Below are positions 19,017 to 28,279 of a DNA stretch of 64,000 nt, one piece after another (position 1 is the stretch's first letter; every line of letters starts with the position of its first letter). The DNA lies in the NCBI GenBank assembly GCA_963751395.1, contig CAVVUC010000002.1, positions 434,001 through 498,000 on the forward strand, written 5' to 3'. A program made the position numbers and the translations under genes. The stretch is from CAVVUC01 sp963751395. GTDB taxonomy: Bacteria; Verrucomicrobiota; Verrucomicrobiia; Chthoniobacterales; Chthoniobacteraceae. The notes beneath the pieces are model-generated. The model did no database searches. It was not told where the DNA came from and worked only from the letters and a program-made list of their open reading frames with translations.

Positions 19017-21134
19017 AACGCAAAAAAATCCAGTGGCTCTGCTGTCTGCTGGCAGCAATGACCATCGGACTCACCAGCGTGTCGGCGGCCAGGAAGCCGG
19101 AACCGACAATTGTCCTCACGAAGGACGGCGAGAAGTTCCAAGCGAGATACGCCGACATGCTCAAGTCCCTGCAGGCGGAGATTACGAAGGCCTTGCCGGT
19201 CGTGGTCGAGCAGAAGAAGTCCGCCCTCCAAAAAGCCCGGGAAGCGACCAAGGCGGCGGAGAAAGCGGCGGATGCGGCGCGGCAATCCGTGGGCAAAATA
19301 CAAGCGGCAAAAGGTTTGGTGGAACACGCGAAGGGCAAGTGGATCGGCGGTGCCGAGAAGGGCATTGCACAGGCGCAGGCGGCGCTGAAGAAGGCGACCA
19401 CGGAGGCCGAACGCGAAGCCGCGAAGAAAGATCTGGCCAAGTGGCAGGCGAACAAGGAAGACGGGATCAAAGCCCTCAAGGAGCGTCAGGCAGCGTTGGA
19501 CAAGGCAAAGATCGAAGGGTCGAAGGCGACTCAGGCGAATCAGGAGGCCCAAGCGGCGTTGGCCAAGGCGCGCGCCAACGAACTCGACGCCGCCAAGGCG
19601 CTCCTAGCCGAAGTCGAGCCATTCTTGTCGAGTGACAAGCTGGATGCGAAGCTTGTCAAAGCCACCGTGTTGGCCGAGGCGACGCCGCATGGATTGGCGG
19701 AGTTCGCCCAGCAGGGCAAGGAGCAGGAGGCTCTGGTGGAGAAGCTTTTGGCCGACGACACATTGATGAAGCAGATGCTCGAAGCCGGTGGAGCCAAGTT
19801 CGGCAAGTATGGCCGGGCGATGGAGATTTACGCGGCGATTCAGCAGGCCAGCCCGAAGGCCGGCGAAGGCGTCTTTCAGCGGTTGGCGCTGGCCACCAGC
19901 CTGGAACATGCCATGCCGATCAAGCAGTCCAACGCCCAGGACCAGAAGAATGCGCCGGCCACCGTGGACCCGGTCAAACGCTACCAGCATTATGAGAAGG
20001 CGTATCTTGACGGCGAGTTGGATCCGGCGTTCAAGAACTTTTCAGCGTGGGAATACCGCATGGTCGTTGGCTGCGACGCGCCGGATCAGATTCTGGCGTG
20101 GGGGCGCGAGATGCTCCGGAACTACCGGCCCGACCATATTTACAACCCGGACTATGGCTGGCGCTATTCAGCAACCGTCAGGACCGAAGTCCCATACGGG
20201 TCGCAAAACGTAAAGAACGATCGCCCATCGCTGCAGCCCTATCAGAATATCATCATGAATGGAGGCGTGTGTGGCCGGCGCGCGTTCTTTGGACGGTTTA
20301 TCCTGCGGAGTTTCGGCATTCCGACCTGGGGCGTGACCCAGAAGGCGCATGCCGCGTTGAGTCATTGGACGCCGAAAGGCTGGGTGGTCAATTTCGGCGC
20401 GGGCTTTGAGCACAGTTGGTGGGACAAGGATGAGGCTCCACGCAGCGGGGCGGATTTCCTGCTGGAGACCCAGGCGCGGGCAGCATGCGCAGGATTACTT
20501 GAAGGTGTTGCGCGCGCAGTGGGTCAGCCGCGTCCTTGGCGAGCAGGCATACAACGACCGCAAGGGGGTTGCCGGCGGCTTCTGGAGCAGCATGGCGCAT
20601 TACCAGGCGGTTGTGATCGCGGCCAAGGCGGTTGAAGCTGGGCCCGCTCGGCCAGGAACTTGGCCGAGGCGAATGAGCCGAAGGAAAAACAGAACATGGA
20701 GCAGGCGACGCTGTCGAAGCGCGGACCAGAAGGTCGTTGTCGAGCCGGGACGGCTCGATCACGATTCCGGCGGTGGCTCACGGCAAGGCGACGGGATCAG
20801 GCGCTGTCCATGAAGAGCTTCTCGGGCGGCATGCAATTGCACTGCACCGGCGGTTTCAAGACCGGGTATGCCTTTGAGGCGCCGAAGTGCCGGCAAGTAT
20901 GCGCTGACCGCGCGGGTGGTGACGGCGCAGGAGGGTCAGAAGTTTCTGGTCGCGGCGAACGACTCCAAGGCGCCCGTCGAAATCGCGGTGCCCTACACCA
21001 TCGGCAAGTGGGAGCAGACCAAGCCGGTTGAAGTCATGCTGGTCAAAGGAACGAATGTGCTCCACTTCGCGCTCCAGGACGGAAGCCGCGGCGTCACGAT
21101 CAAACAATTCACCCTGAAACCAGCGGGCGAATGA
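19013..21134 (+). pseudogene. Secreted coiled-coil / transglutaminase-like protein, several frameshifts after 20460
   Basis: After the signal peptide (MKRKKIQWLC... VSAARK), residues about 40-220 are a long Ala/Lys/Glu-rich coiled coil. A transglutaminase-like core follows, with NGGVCGRRAFFGRF (candidate catalytic Cys), KAHAALSHW (candidate His) and a downstream FEHSWWD Asp. The frame is clean to about 20465, then shifts at about 20470, 20638, 20720, 20750, 20812 and 20885; all but the one at 20638 are +1. The repaired protein continues QHAQDYLKVLRAQW, NLAEANEPKEKQ, TIPAVAHGK, MKSFSGGMQLHCTGGF and a C-terminal beta domain ending KQFTLKPAGE. Function is probably peptide cleavage or cross-linking at the cell surface, inferred only. 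Confidence 0.75.
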
Positions 21135-21188
21135 ACGAGCGGCGATCCCACTGGATTGTCAGAATCCACAACAACACACCCGACCCAA

Positions 21189-22298
21189 ATGAACCAGCAC
21201 CACAAAACATGCGGAGCGTTTGCCCTTTCATCCATCGCGCTTGCGGCGCTCGGCCTATCGTCTTTTGCCACCGTCGCGGCAGCGGAACAGCCAATGCCAA
21301 AACCCGATGGCAAACCGGCGGACATGACCAAGCCGGTTCAGGTGTTCATCCTGCTGGGGCAGTCCAACATGGTTGGCAAAGGCAGGATCGCCGGCGGCGA
21401 AGGCTCCCTCGAGCATGCGGTGAAGACCAAGAAGAGATACTCCTATCTGGTGGATGATGCGGGTGACTGGACGGAACGGAAGGATGTCCGCAATGTGCGC
21501 GTCATGGTTGGCAGGGGCGGTGGCATGCAACTCTTCAACAATGAATGGATGACCATCAAAGGCGGAACCATGGGCCCGGAATATGGCATCGGGCATCCCG
21601 TGGGCAACGCCGTCGATGCGCCGGTCATGATTCTCAAGAGCTGCATCGGCAACCGCAGCCTTGGCTGGGATCTCCTGCCCCCGGGCAGCGAACGGTTTGA
21701 ATTCGAAGGCAGGATCTACGCCGGCTACAAGGACCGGCCGGATTCCTGGCCGATGGACCCGGCCAAAGGCAAGGCGACTGAGCCGCCGCCATGGGTGGAC
21801 AAAACCGGCAAGCCCATCGAGTGGTATGCCGGCAAGCAATACGACGACGATATCGCGAATGCGAAGAAGGTGCTGGCGGAACTCGATAAATACTACCCTG
21901 GAGCAACGAAATACGAAGTTGCCGGCTTTTTCTTCTGGCAAGGCGAAAAGGACTGCGGAAACGCAGGGCATGCCGGCAAATACGAAGAGAATCTGGTCCG
22001 CTTCATCAAGCGGTTGCGCAAGGACTTCGATGCTCCGAACGCGAAGTTCGTCCTCGCCACCCTGGGCGAATCCACCAAGGGCAGCGGGGGCAATGCGGGA
22101 AAGGTGCTCGATGCCCAGCTCGCGGTTGACGGCACTACCGGCAAGTATCCGGAGTTCAAAGGCAATGTGGCCACGGTCTATTCCAACCCGATGGCGCAAG
22201 GCGGCAGCGGCAACGGCCACTACGGCGGCAAAGCGGAAGTCTATATGGACGTCGGTGAAGCCATGGGCAGGGCCATGGTGGAGCTGCTGAAGAAATAG
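21189..22298 (+). CDS. SASA-family carbohydrate esterase
   Basis: A 369-residue secreted esterase. The ATG at 21189 (MNQHHKTCGA) gives a signal peptide ending near VAAAE. VFILLGQSNMVGKG carries the nucleophile Ser of the SASA / DUF303 family. GPEYGIGH and ILKSCIGNRSLGWD match further blocks, and FFFWQGEKDCGNAGHAGKY is the WQGE block. The catalytic His is probably in NGHYGGKAEVY near the C-terminus. Unlike its relative at 10562 the frame is intact. It should remove O-acetyl groups from a polysaccharide in the periplasm, which fits the neighbouring sulfatases. It is the last gene of the secreted-enzyme run; the repeat at 22357 follows. Confidence 0.88.
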   Translation: MNQHHKTCGAFALSSIALAALGLSSFATVAAAEQPMPKPDGKPADMTKPVQVFILLGQSNMVGKGRIAGGEGSLEHAVKTKKRYSYLVDDAGDWTERKDVRNVRVMVGRGGGMQLFNNEWMTIKGGTMGPEYGIGHPVGNAVDAPVMILKSCIGNRSLGWDLLPPGSERFEFEGRIYAGYKDRPDSWPMDPAKGKATEPPPWVDKTGKPIEWYAGKQYDDDIANAKKVLAELDKYYPGATKYEVAGFFFWQGEKDCGNAGHAGKYEENLVRFIKRLRKDFDAPNAKFVLATLGESTKGSGGNAGKVLDAQLAVDGTTGKYPEFKGNVATVYSNPMAQGGSGNGHYGGKAEVYMDVGEAMGRAMVELLKK

Positions 22299-22356
22299 AT
22301 CAAAGTAGCAAGTGATGAATCCGAACGCCGCGATTGCCGATGAGAGCGAGTGTTTT

Positions 22357-22618
22357 GTCCCGGAGGGACGCCGGAAATTAGCGGTGGTGAAGCGAAGCGA
22401 AACCACCGGATCGGCGCACAAAAGCGAACCGCCCCGGAGGGTGCGGAGGAACGGGTGATCCTCGCCGGCTCCGTCGCTCCCTGCCGGGGCGAATGCCCTG
22501 CCAGTGCCGGTTCCCGGTGGTTCCGCTCGTTCCTCGCTCCACCACCGAGGAGGCGGAGGGGAATAGTGGAGGTTGGTGGATGGGCGAGCAGGCTAATTTC
22601 CTTCCGGCCCTCCGGGCC
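22357..22618 (+). repeat. Structured dispersed repeat, copy 1
   Basis: About 262 bases that recur at 59593-59853. The element opens with the small hairpin GTCCCGGAGGGAC and closes with GGCCCTCCGGGCC. Just inside lie GGAAATTAGC and its exact complement GCTAATTTCC, so the whole element can fold on itself. Internal hairpins include GGTGGT...ACCACC and GGTGGTTCC...CCACC. The stretch before the closing arm (GAGGAGGCGGAGGGGAATAG and the following 35 bases) is almost identical in both copies. It is either a non-autonomous mobile repeat or a structured RNA. Confidence 0.75.
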
Positions 22619-22698
22619 TCAAAAGCGGTTTTCGGGATGAATAGTGGTAGCCAACCGATGTGGCCTTTAAGCTGACTTTGAAACAATAACCGACGCAC

Positions 22699-23059
22699 AT
22701 GAATAATCCTTTTTCGCTCACCGGCCAAACGGCCCTGATCACCGGCGGCGGAACAGGCATCGGCCTGGGCATCGCGCGCTGCATGGTTCAAGCTGGTGCG
22801 CGGGTTGTGCTGGTTGGACGGCGCGAAAGTGAATTGTCCAAAGCGTGCGCGGAGCTTGGCGCAGGCGCGTCGTTCGTCGCGGAAGGCGCTGGAGAACGAT
22901 CCGGCGCGCAAAGCCAAAGTTCTTTCGCGCATCCAAATGGGCCGCATGGGACAGCCGGAAGATGTCGGTTGGGCTGCTGTTTATCTTTGCTCTCCGGCGG
23001 CGAATTACGTTACAGGTGTCACGCTGCCGGTCGATGGCGGCGCGACGGTCGGATTTTGA
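22699..23059 (+). pseudogene. SDR-family dehydrogenase, internally deleted
   Basis: The first 62 codons (from ATG 22699) are a good SDR N-terminus with ALITGGGTGIGLGIAR, the NAD(P)-binding glycine motif, and VVLVGRRE. After about 22885 the frame changes and the sequence jumps straight to a typical SDR C-terminus (ALENDPARKAKVLSRIQMG, GRMGQPEDVGWAAVYL, YVTGVTLPVDGGATVGF) ending at 23059. The middle of the enzyme, including the Ser-Tyr-Lys active site, about 120 codons, is missing. This is a real deletion remnant, not a single-base error. It precedes an intact SDR of the same superfamily at 23088. Confidence 0.8.
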
Positions 23060-23087
23060 AACTGAAAACGACAACACGAACCATCCC

Positions 23088-23855
23088 ATGTTGCTAAAAG
23101 ACAAAGTCATTTTTCTCACCGGCGGCTCGACCGGCATTGGGCTCGACTGTGCCAAAGCTTACGCTGCCGAGGGCGCGAAAATCGTCATCGTCGCGCGCGG
23201 CGAGGAAACCGTGGCCAGGGCCGTTGCCGAACTGGGCGAAAGCCACCTCGGTTTTCCCTGCGACGTTTCGAGCGACGCCGAAGTGAAATCCGCGATCGAA
23301 AAAACGCTGGCGCATTTCGGCAAACTCGACGCCGTCCACAACAATGCCGGCATCGGCACGCCGGTGAAAGCCCTGCACGAAACCACCGACGCCGAGTGGG
23401 ATGCGCTTTTCAACATCAACTTGAAAAGCGTGCTGCACACCACGCGCCACGCCTTCGAGGCGCTCAAGGCCAGCAAGGGTTGCATCTTGAATACGTCATC
23501 GCTCGTCGGCGTCATCGGCCAGGACATTCACGCCGCCTACACCGCGACGAAAGGCGGCATGAACACCCTCACGAAATCCATGGCGCTCGACTACGCGAAG
23601 CACGGCATTCGCGTGAACGCGGTTTGTCCCGCCGGCACGTGGACGCCGATGCTTCGCAAGTGGTGCTCGGAACAACCCGACCCGCATTCCATCGAGCGGT
23701 ATCTCGATGACATTCACCCGCTGGGTTACTGCCCGGAAGGCGACGTGATCGCCGATGCCTGCGTCTTCCTGCTTTCGGAAAAAGCGCGCTTCATCACCGG
23801 CCACATCATGCACGTGAGCGGCGGGGCGGAAATCGGCTATCGGCGCAGTTCGTAG
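23088..23855 (+). CDS. Short-chain dehydrogenase/reductase
   Basis: A 255-residue classical SDR from ATG 23088; the open frame upstream belongs to the deleted SDR region. TGGSTGIG binds the cofactor near residue 12, CDVSS gives the adenine-side Asp, NNAG follows, and the catalytic Ser (NTSSLVG), Tyr and Lys (YTATKGG) are present. HVSGGAEIGY closes the fold. Next to an L-fuconate-dehydratase-like gene, it could oxidise a deoxy-sugar acid such as 2-keto-3-deoxy-fuconate, or the sugar itself; that role is inferred from context only. Cytoplasmic. Confidence 0.92.
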   Translation: MLLKDKVIFLTGGSTGIGLDCAKAYAAEGAKIVIVARGEETVARAVAELGESHLGFPCDVSSDAEVKSAIEKTLAHFGKLDAVHNNAGIGTPVKALHETTDAEWDALFNINLKSVLHTTRHAFEALKASKGCILNTSSLVGVIGQDIHAAYTATKGGMNTLTKSMALDYAKHGIRVNAVCPAGTWTPMLRKWCSEQPDPHSIERYLDDIHPLGYCPEGDVIADACVFLLSEKARFITGHIMHVSGGAEIGYRRSS

Positions 23856-23914
23856 GAGGATCGAGATGCCGCACCCGCCGAAACAAGGAAGCCTTTCAAC
23901 CCAGTAACGCATTC

Positions 23915-25135
23915 ATGATCCAATCCATCTCCATCCGCGACGCGCGCTATCCGATCGGCTCCGGCCACGGCAGCGACGCCATTCACAAAGACCCGATCTA
24001 TTCGTATGCCGTCACGCTTTTGCACGACGACAAAGGCCGCACCGGCAGCGGACTTGCCTTCACGCTGGGCGAGGGGAACCAGCTCGTTTGCGAAGCGGCG
24101 AAGTTCTACGCCGGGCGGCTTGCCGGCAGGGACATCGAGGAGATCATGGCGAACTTCGGCGCGCTGCAAAAGGAGATGGCCGATGAGCAGCAGTTCCGCT
24201 GGCTCGGGCCGCACAAGGGCATCGTGCAGCTCGCGCTCTCGTCGGTGACGAATGCCTGCTGGGACTTGTGGGCCAAGACGCGCGGCGTGCCGCTATGGAG
24301 GCTGCTGCTTGATCTCGATCCGGAGCAGATCGTGGCGACGCTCGACCTGTCCTATCTCGAAGACGAACTCACGCGCGAGCAGGCGCTCGGCATCCTCGTG
24401 AACGCGCAGCCCACCCGCAATGCGCGTGAAGGCGTTTTGAAAACAGGCTATCCCGGGTACGACACGAGTGTCGGCTGGTTCAACTACGCAGACGAACAGG
24501 TGCGCGAGAACTGCAAACGGGCGCTCGCGGCAGGATTCACCGCGATGAAACTGAAAGTCGGCTCGACCGATCCGGAGCGCGACCTGCGACGCGCCCGCAT
24601 CGTGCGCGAAGTCGCGGGCGACGCGGCCCGCGTGATGGTCGATGCCAACCAGCAGTGGACGCTCCCGCAGGCGCTCGACATCTGCCAGCGGTTGCGCGAG
24701 ATCGATCCGTTTTGGATCGAGGAACCGACGCATCCCGACGACGTGCTCGGCCACAAGACCCTCGCCGACGCCATCACGCCGGTGAAGCTTGCGCTCGGTG
24801 AACACGTCCCGAACCGGATCATTTTCAAAAACTACCTCCAGGCGAAGTGCGCCGGTTTCATCCAGGTCGATGCCGTGCGAGTCGCAGGCGTGAGCGAGTT
24901 CCTCGCGGTCAGTTTGCTCTGCAAAAAGTTCGGCGTGCCGGTCGTGCCGCACGTCGGCGACATGGGCCAGATTCATCAGCATCTGGTGCTGTTCAATCAC
25001 ATCGCGGTCGGACACGAGGTTGTTTTTCTTGAACACATTCCGCATCTCCGCGAACACTTCGTCAACCCATGCCGTGTGGAAGGCGGCGTCTATCGCACGC
25101 CACAGGAAGCCGGCAGCAATTCTGACCTCAAATGA
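23915..25135 (+). CDS. L-fuconate dehydratase-like enolase-superfamily enzyme
   Basis: A 406-residue member of the mandelate racemase / enolase superfamily, cytoplasmic. Catalytic and metal sites are in place: K212-L-K214 (MKLKVGS), Asp243 (MVDANQQW), Glu269 (WIEEPTHPDD), Glu296 (LGEHVPNR) and His346 (VPHVGD). The WIEEPTHPDDVLGH and GEH(V/C)xNR(I/V)xFK blocks are characteristic of L-fuconate dehydratase, which dehydrates L-fuconate to 2-keto-3-deoxy-L-fuconate; related sugar-acid dehydratases remain possible. Its stop overlaps the next start (ATGA at 25132-25135), so it is translationally coupled to the Gfo/Idh gene. Confidence 0.88.
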   Translation: MIQSISIRDARYPIGSGHGSDAIHKDPIYSYAVTLLHDDKGRTGSGLAFTLGEGNQLVCEAAKFYAGRLAGRDIEEIMANFGALQKEMADEQQFRWLGPHKGIVQLALSSVTNACWDLWAKTRGVPLWRLLLDLDPEQIVATLDLSYLEDELTREQALGILVNAQPTRNAREGVLKTGYPGYDTSVGWFNYADEQVRENCKRALAAGFTAMKLKVGSTDPERDLRRARIVREVAGDAARVMVDANQQWTLPQALDICQRLREIDPFWIEEPTHPDDVLGHKTLADAITPVKLALGEHVPNRIIFKNYLQAKCAGFIQVDAVRVAGVSEFLAVSLLCKKFGVPVVPHVGDMGQIHQHLVLFNHIAVGHEVVFLEHIPHLREHFVNPCRVEGGVYRTPQEAGSNSDLK

Positions 25136-26217
25136 TTCCCGGAACGATTCCGTACCAGCCTGTACTGCCCGAACGGCGGTTTCCGATCGTCGTCATCGGA
25201 ACGGGCGGCATCGTGCGCGACGCGCATCTGCCGGCGTATCGGATGGCGGGTTTTCCTGTGGATACACTGATGAACCGCTCCGTCGAGCGAGCGCAATCGC
25301 TCGCGGCGGAATACGGCATCAAGAAAGTCTTCGGCAGCGTGCAGGAGGCCGTGGCGAATGCGCCGGAGGATGCGGTGTTCGACATCGCGCTGCCGGCCTC
25401 GCTGTTTGCGGCGACGTTGCGCGAGCTGCCGGACGGCGCGCACGTGCTCATTCAAAAACCAATGGGCGAGACGCTGGCCGAGGCGCGTGAGATTCTGGAG
25501 GTCTGCCGTCAGAAAAAGCTGAACGCGGCGATCAACTGCCAGTTGCGCTTCGCGCCGTTCGTCATGGCGGCGCGGCATCTCATCGACTCCGGCGTCATCG
25601 GGCAGCTCACCGACATCGAGATGCGCCTCACGTGCTATATGCCGTGGAGTTTCTTCCCCTTTGTTTATGGGCTTCCGCGCATGGAAATCCTCTATCACAG
25701 CGTCCACTACATCGACCTTTTCCGCTCGTTTGTCGGCGAGCCGTCCGGCGTGCAGGCGCTCACCCTGCCGCATCCGAAATCGCCCAAGCTCTCCTCGACC
25801 CGCAGCGCGATTCTCTTGAACTACGGCCCCGATCTGCGCGCGACGATCACCACGAATCACGACCACATCTTTGGCGCGCGACATCAGGAGAGTTACCTGA
25901 AATGGGAAGGCACGAAGGGCGCGATCTGGGCGCGTGTCGGTCTGCTGATGAACTATCCGAAAGGTGTCGGCGATGTCTTTGAATACTGCATTTGCGAAGA
26001 AGACCGCGAACCGGAGTGGACGACGTACGCGCTCGAGGGTTCGTGGTTTCCGGAGGCTTTCGTCGGCACCATGGCCAGCCTGCAACGCCACAAGGAAGGC
26101 AGCGAGACGACGATGCCGACCTCCGTCGAGGATGTCATCCACACGATGGAATGCGTCGAAGCCGCCTACGCAGCCAGCGAGCGCGGCGGCGTTTCCCCGG
26201 GGGATTTCATAAAATGA
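25132..26217 (+). CDS. Gfo/Idh/MocA-family oxidoreductase
   Basis: A 361-residue cytoplasmic protein. VVIGTGGIVRDAHLPAY is the N-terminal nucleotide-binding motif, HVLIQKPMGETLAEA matches the family's EKP block with Gln in place of Glu, and CQLRFAP and the EILYHSVHYIDL block (usual position of the catalytic His) are present. Family members oxidise or reduce sugars and cyclitols with NAD(P). It overlaps both neighbours by four bases (ATGA at 25132 and at 26214), so it is in the middle of a coupled set. The substrate is probably a sugar or sugar acid from the same pathway. Confidence 0.9.
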   Translation: MIPGTIPYQPVLPERRFPIVVIGTGGIVRDAHLPAYRMAGFPVDTLMNRSVERAQSLAAEYGIKKVFGSVQEAVANAPEDAVFDIALPASLFAATLRELPDGAHVLIQKPMGETLAEAREILEVCRQKKLNAAINCQLRFAPFVMAARHLIDSGVIGQLTDIEMRLTCYMPWSFFPFVYGLPRMEILYHSVHYIDLFRSFVGEPSGVQALTLPHPKSPKLSSTRSAILLNYGPDLRATITTNHDHIFGARHQESYLKWEGTKGAIWARVGLLMNYPKGVGDVFEYCICEEDREPEWTTYALEGSWFPEAFVGTMASLQRHKEGSETTMPTSVEDVIHTMECVEAAYAASERGGVSPGDFIK

Positions 26218-27374
26218 GCGCGCCCACTCTTTTGCGAGGCATCGCCTGGAACCACACCCGCGGTTTTGTCTCCGTCGCCGCCACCGCGCAGCGGTTCGAG
26301 GAACTGAATCCGCAGGTGTCGATCCAGTGGGAGAAGCGCTCGCTGCAGGCGTTTGCCGACGCCTCACTGGCCGCGCTCGCCGGGGAGTTCGACCTGATCG
26401 TCATGGATCATCCGCATACCGCGCTTGCGGCGACCGGGGGCCTGCTGCTGGCGTTCGAGGATTGGCTGCCGCCGGAGTTTCTGGCGGACCAGGCTGCGAA
26501 CTCCGTCGGAGGTTCCCACGGAAGCTATCGTTTCGCGGGAAAACAATGGACGCTGGCGACAGATGCGGCGGCGCCGATTGCGACCTGGCGCCCGGACTTG
26601 ATCGAGCGGCATCAACTCACGCTCCCAAAGACGTGGGAGGATGTGATCGAGCTGGCCCGGCGCGGGTTCGTGACGGTATCGGCATTCCCGATCGATGTGC
26701 TCATGCACAGCTACACGTTCAGCGCGGCGTCTGGCCAGGAGCCGTTCCCGGCGGGCGATCAGATCGCCCCGACCGAAGCGGTCGCACAGGCGCTGACGGA
26801 AATCCGCCGGCTCGTCGCGCTGTGCGATCCCGCCTGCCTGGACCGGAACCCGATCCGCACCTACGAATGGATGTCGCGGACCGACGACCCGCGCGCGGCT
26901 TACTGTCCGTTTGCCTACGGCTACTCGAATTACTCGCGTCCGCGTTACGCGCGCCACCTGCTTGAAGCCGGCGGGTTGGTCACGTTCGGTGGCCGGCGCC
27001 TTCGCTCGACGCTCGGCGGGGCGGGGATCGCCGTTTCGTCGAGGACAAAGCATCCGCGCGCGTGCATGGACTACGCGCAGTTCACCGCGAGCCCTGAAGT
27101 GCAAGGGGGTGTTTACTTCGGCGCTGGCGGGCAGCCGGGCCATCGTTCGGTGTGGACCGATGAGGCCGTGAACGCGGCGAGCACCGGTTTTTTCCGCAAC
27201 ACCCTCCAGACCCTCGACGAGGCGATTCTGCGCCCGCAGTTTCCCGGCTACATGGAATTCCAGGACGCCGGCACGCCGGTGGCGCACGACTGCATCGTCG
27301 GAAAAACCAAGCCTGCGGACGCCGCCCGCGAACTGAACCGCCTTTACCGGACGGCCTGCGCAAAGCAACTCTGA
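26214..27374 (+). CDS. Solute-binding-protein-like protein without a signal peptide
   Basis: A 386-residue protein resembling extracellular sugar-binding proteins of ABC transporters: GFVSVAATAQRFEELNPQVSIQWE, FDLIVMDHP, LPKTWEDVIELAR and a C-terminal SSRTKHPRACMDYAQF block. It lacks any signal peptide or lipobox, and the ATG is fixed by the ATGA overlap with the Gfo/Idh gene, so a longer N-terminus is unlikely. No permease or ATPase genes are nearby. It may bind a pathway metabolite in the cytoplasm, or be an enzyme built on this fold. The gene lies four bases before the first MaoC gene. Confidence 0.75.
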   Translation: MSAPTLLRGIAWNHTRGFVSVAATAQRFEELNPQVSIQWEKRSLQAFADASLAALAGEFDLIVMDHPHTALAATGGLLLAFEDWLPPEFLADQAANSVGGSHGSYRFAGKQWTLATDAAAPIATWRPDLIERHQLTLPKTWEDVIELARRGFVTVSAFPIDVLMHSYTFSAASGQEPFPAGDQIAPTEAVAQALTEIRRLVALCDPACLDRNPIRTYEWMSRTDDPRAAYCPFAYGYSNYSRPRYARHLLEAGGLVTFGGRRLRSTLGGAGIAVSSRTKHPRACMDYAQFTASPEVQGGVYFGAGGQPGHRSVWTDEAVNAASTGFFRNTLQTLDEAILRPQFPGYMEFQDAGTPVAHDCIVGKTKPADAARELNRLYRTACAKQL

Positions 27375-27377
27375 GCC

Positions 27378-27845
27378 ATGTTCAAGACCCAGTTCTTCGA
27401 AGATTACGAAACCGGCGCGATCCGCGACACGGTCGGTCGCACGATCACGGAGACAGACATCGTGCTGCATGCCGGGCAGACGGGCGATTTCTACCCGCAT
27501 CACATGGACGCCGAATGGTGCAAGACACAGGACTTCGGTCAGCGGATGGCGCACGGTACGCTCATCTTCAGCGTGGCAGTCGGCATGACGGCGGGCGCGA
27601 TCAACCCCGAAGCGTTTTCCTACGGTTACGACCGGCTGCGCTTCATCAAGCCGGTGTTCATCGGCGACACGATCCGGGTCCGGGTGACCATCAAGGAAAA
27701 GAGGGAACACAAGAAACCCAACCACGGCGTCGTCAGCGAACTGGTGGAAGTTTTCAACCAGCGCGGCGAGACCGTTCTCGCGTGTGAGCATCTGCTCCTG
27801 GTCCGCAGAAGGCCGGACCAGAAGAACGTGAAACATGAAACCTGA
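27378..27845 (+). CDS. MaoC-type hot-dog hydratase/dehydratase
   Basis: A 155-residue hot-dog-fold protein. The hydratase motif is complete: Asp37 and His42 in TGDFYPHHMD, followed by FGQRMAHGTLIFSV. The later block FSYGYDRLRFIKPVFIGDTI is shared almost word for word with the second MaoC protein (29466). Members hydrate enoyl-CoA or similar unsaturated thioesters, for example mesaconyl-CoA. With the CoA-transferase at 28280 it points to a CoA-ester step in this pathway. Cytoplasmic. Its 3' end overlaps the four-helix-bundle gene by 11 bases. Confidence 0.9.
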   Translation: MFKTQFFEDYETGAIRDTVGRTITETDIVLHAGQTGDFYPHHMDAEWCKTQDFGQRMAHGTLIFSVAVGMTAGAINPEAFSYGYDRLRFIKPVFIGDTIRVRVTIKEKREHKKPNHGVVSELVEVFNQRGETVLACEHLLLVRRRPDQKNVKHET

Positions 27846-28266
27846 AACTCGGAACACGAAACAAGAATCCGGGCACCGATTTGATTTGGAGGATCGGCTG
27901 CTGGAATACGCCGCGCGGATTTTTAAGCTCTGCGAAGCACTGCCGGTTTCCATGGCAGGGCGACATGTTTCGAGCCAATTGCTGCGCTCGGGTTCGGCTC
28001 CGGTGTCGCATCACGGGGAAGCGCAAGCGGCGGAGTCAGTCGAAGACTTTCGGCACAAGATGAAACTTGGTCTTAAAGAGTTGAAGGAGTCCTGGCGCTG
28101 GCTTCGGTTGATCGGGCGTGTGCCGCTCGTGAAAAAACCGGAATCGCTCGAACCACTCTTGAAGAGAACCGATGAACTCATCCGGATTTTCGCGGCGAGC
28201 ATTCAAACCTCCCTAAGACGCAGCGCATCCAACTCAACCAAGCGTCCGCTTTCACGCCAGCCTTAA
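27835..28266 (+). CDS. Four-helix-bundle protein (23S rRNA intervening-sequence protein family)
   Basis: A 143-residue, mostly helical protein with FDLEDRLLEYAARIFKL, VSSQLLRSGSAPVSHHGEA and the DFRHKMKLGLKELKESWRWLRL block typical of the small four-helix-bundle family first described from 23S rRNA intervening sequences. These genes are common insertions in Verrucomicrobia and Planctomycetes genomes and have no established enzymatic role. It breaks an otherwise metabolic operon and is flanked by short oligopurine sequences (GAAACCTGAAACTCGGAAC), so it was probably inserted. The family also includes Avd of diversity-generating retroelements, but I see no template/variable repeat pair here. Confidence 0.85.
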   Translation: MKPETRNTKQESGHRFDLEDRLLEYAARIFKLCEALPVSMAGRHVSSQLLRSGSAPVSHHGEAQAAESVEDFRHKMKLGLKELKESWRWLRLIGRVPLVKKPESLEPLLKRTDELIRIFAASIQTSLRRSASNSTKRPLSRQP

Positions 28267-28279
28267 TTTTTCATGTTTT

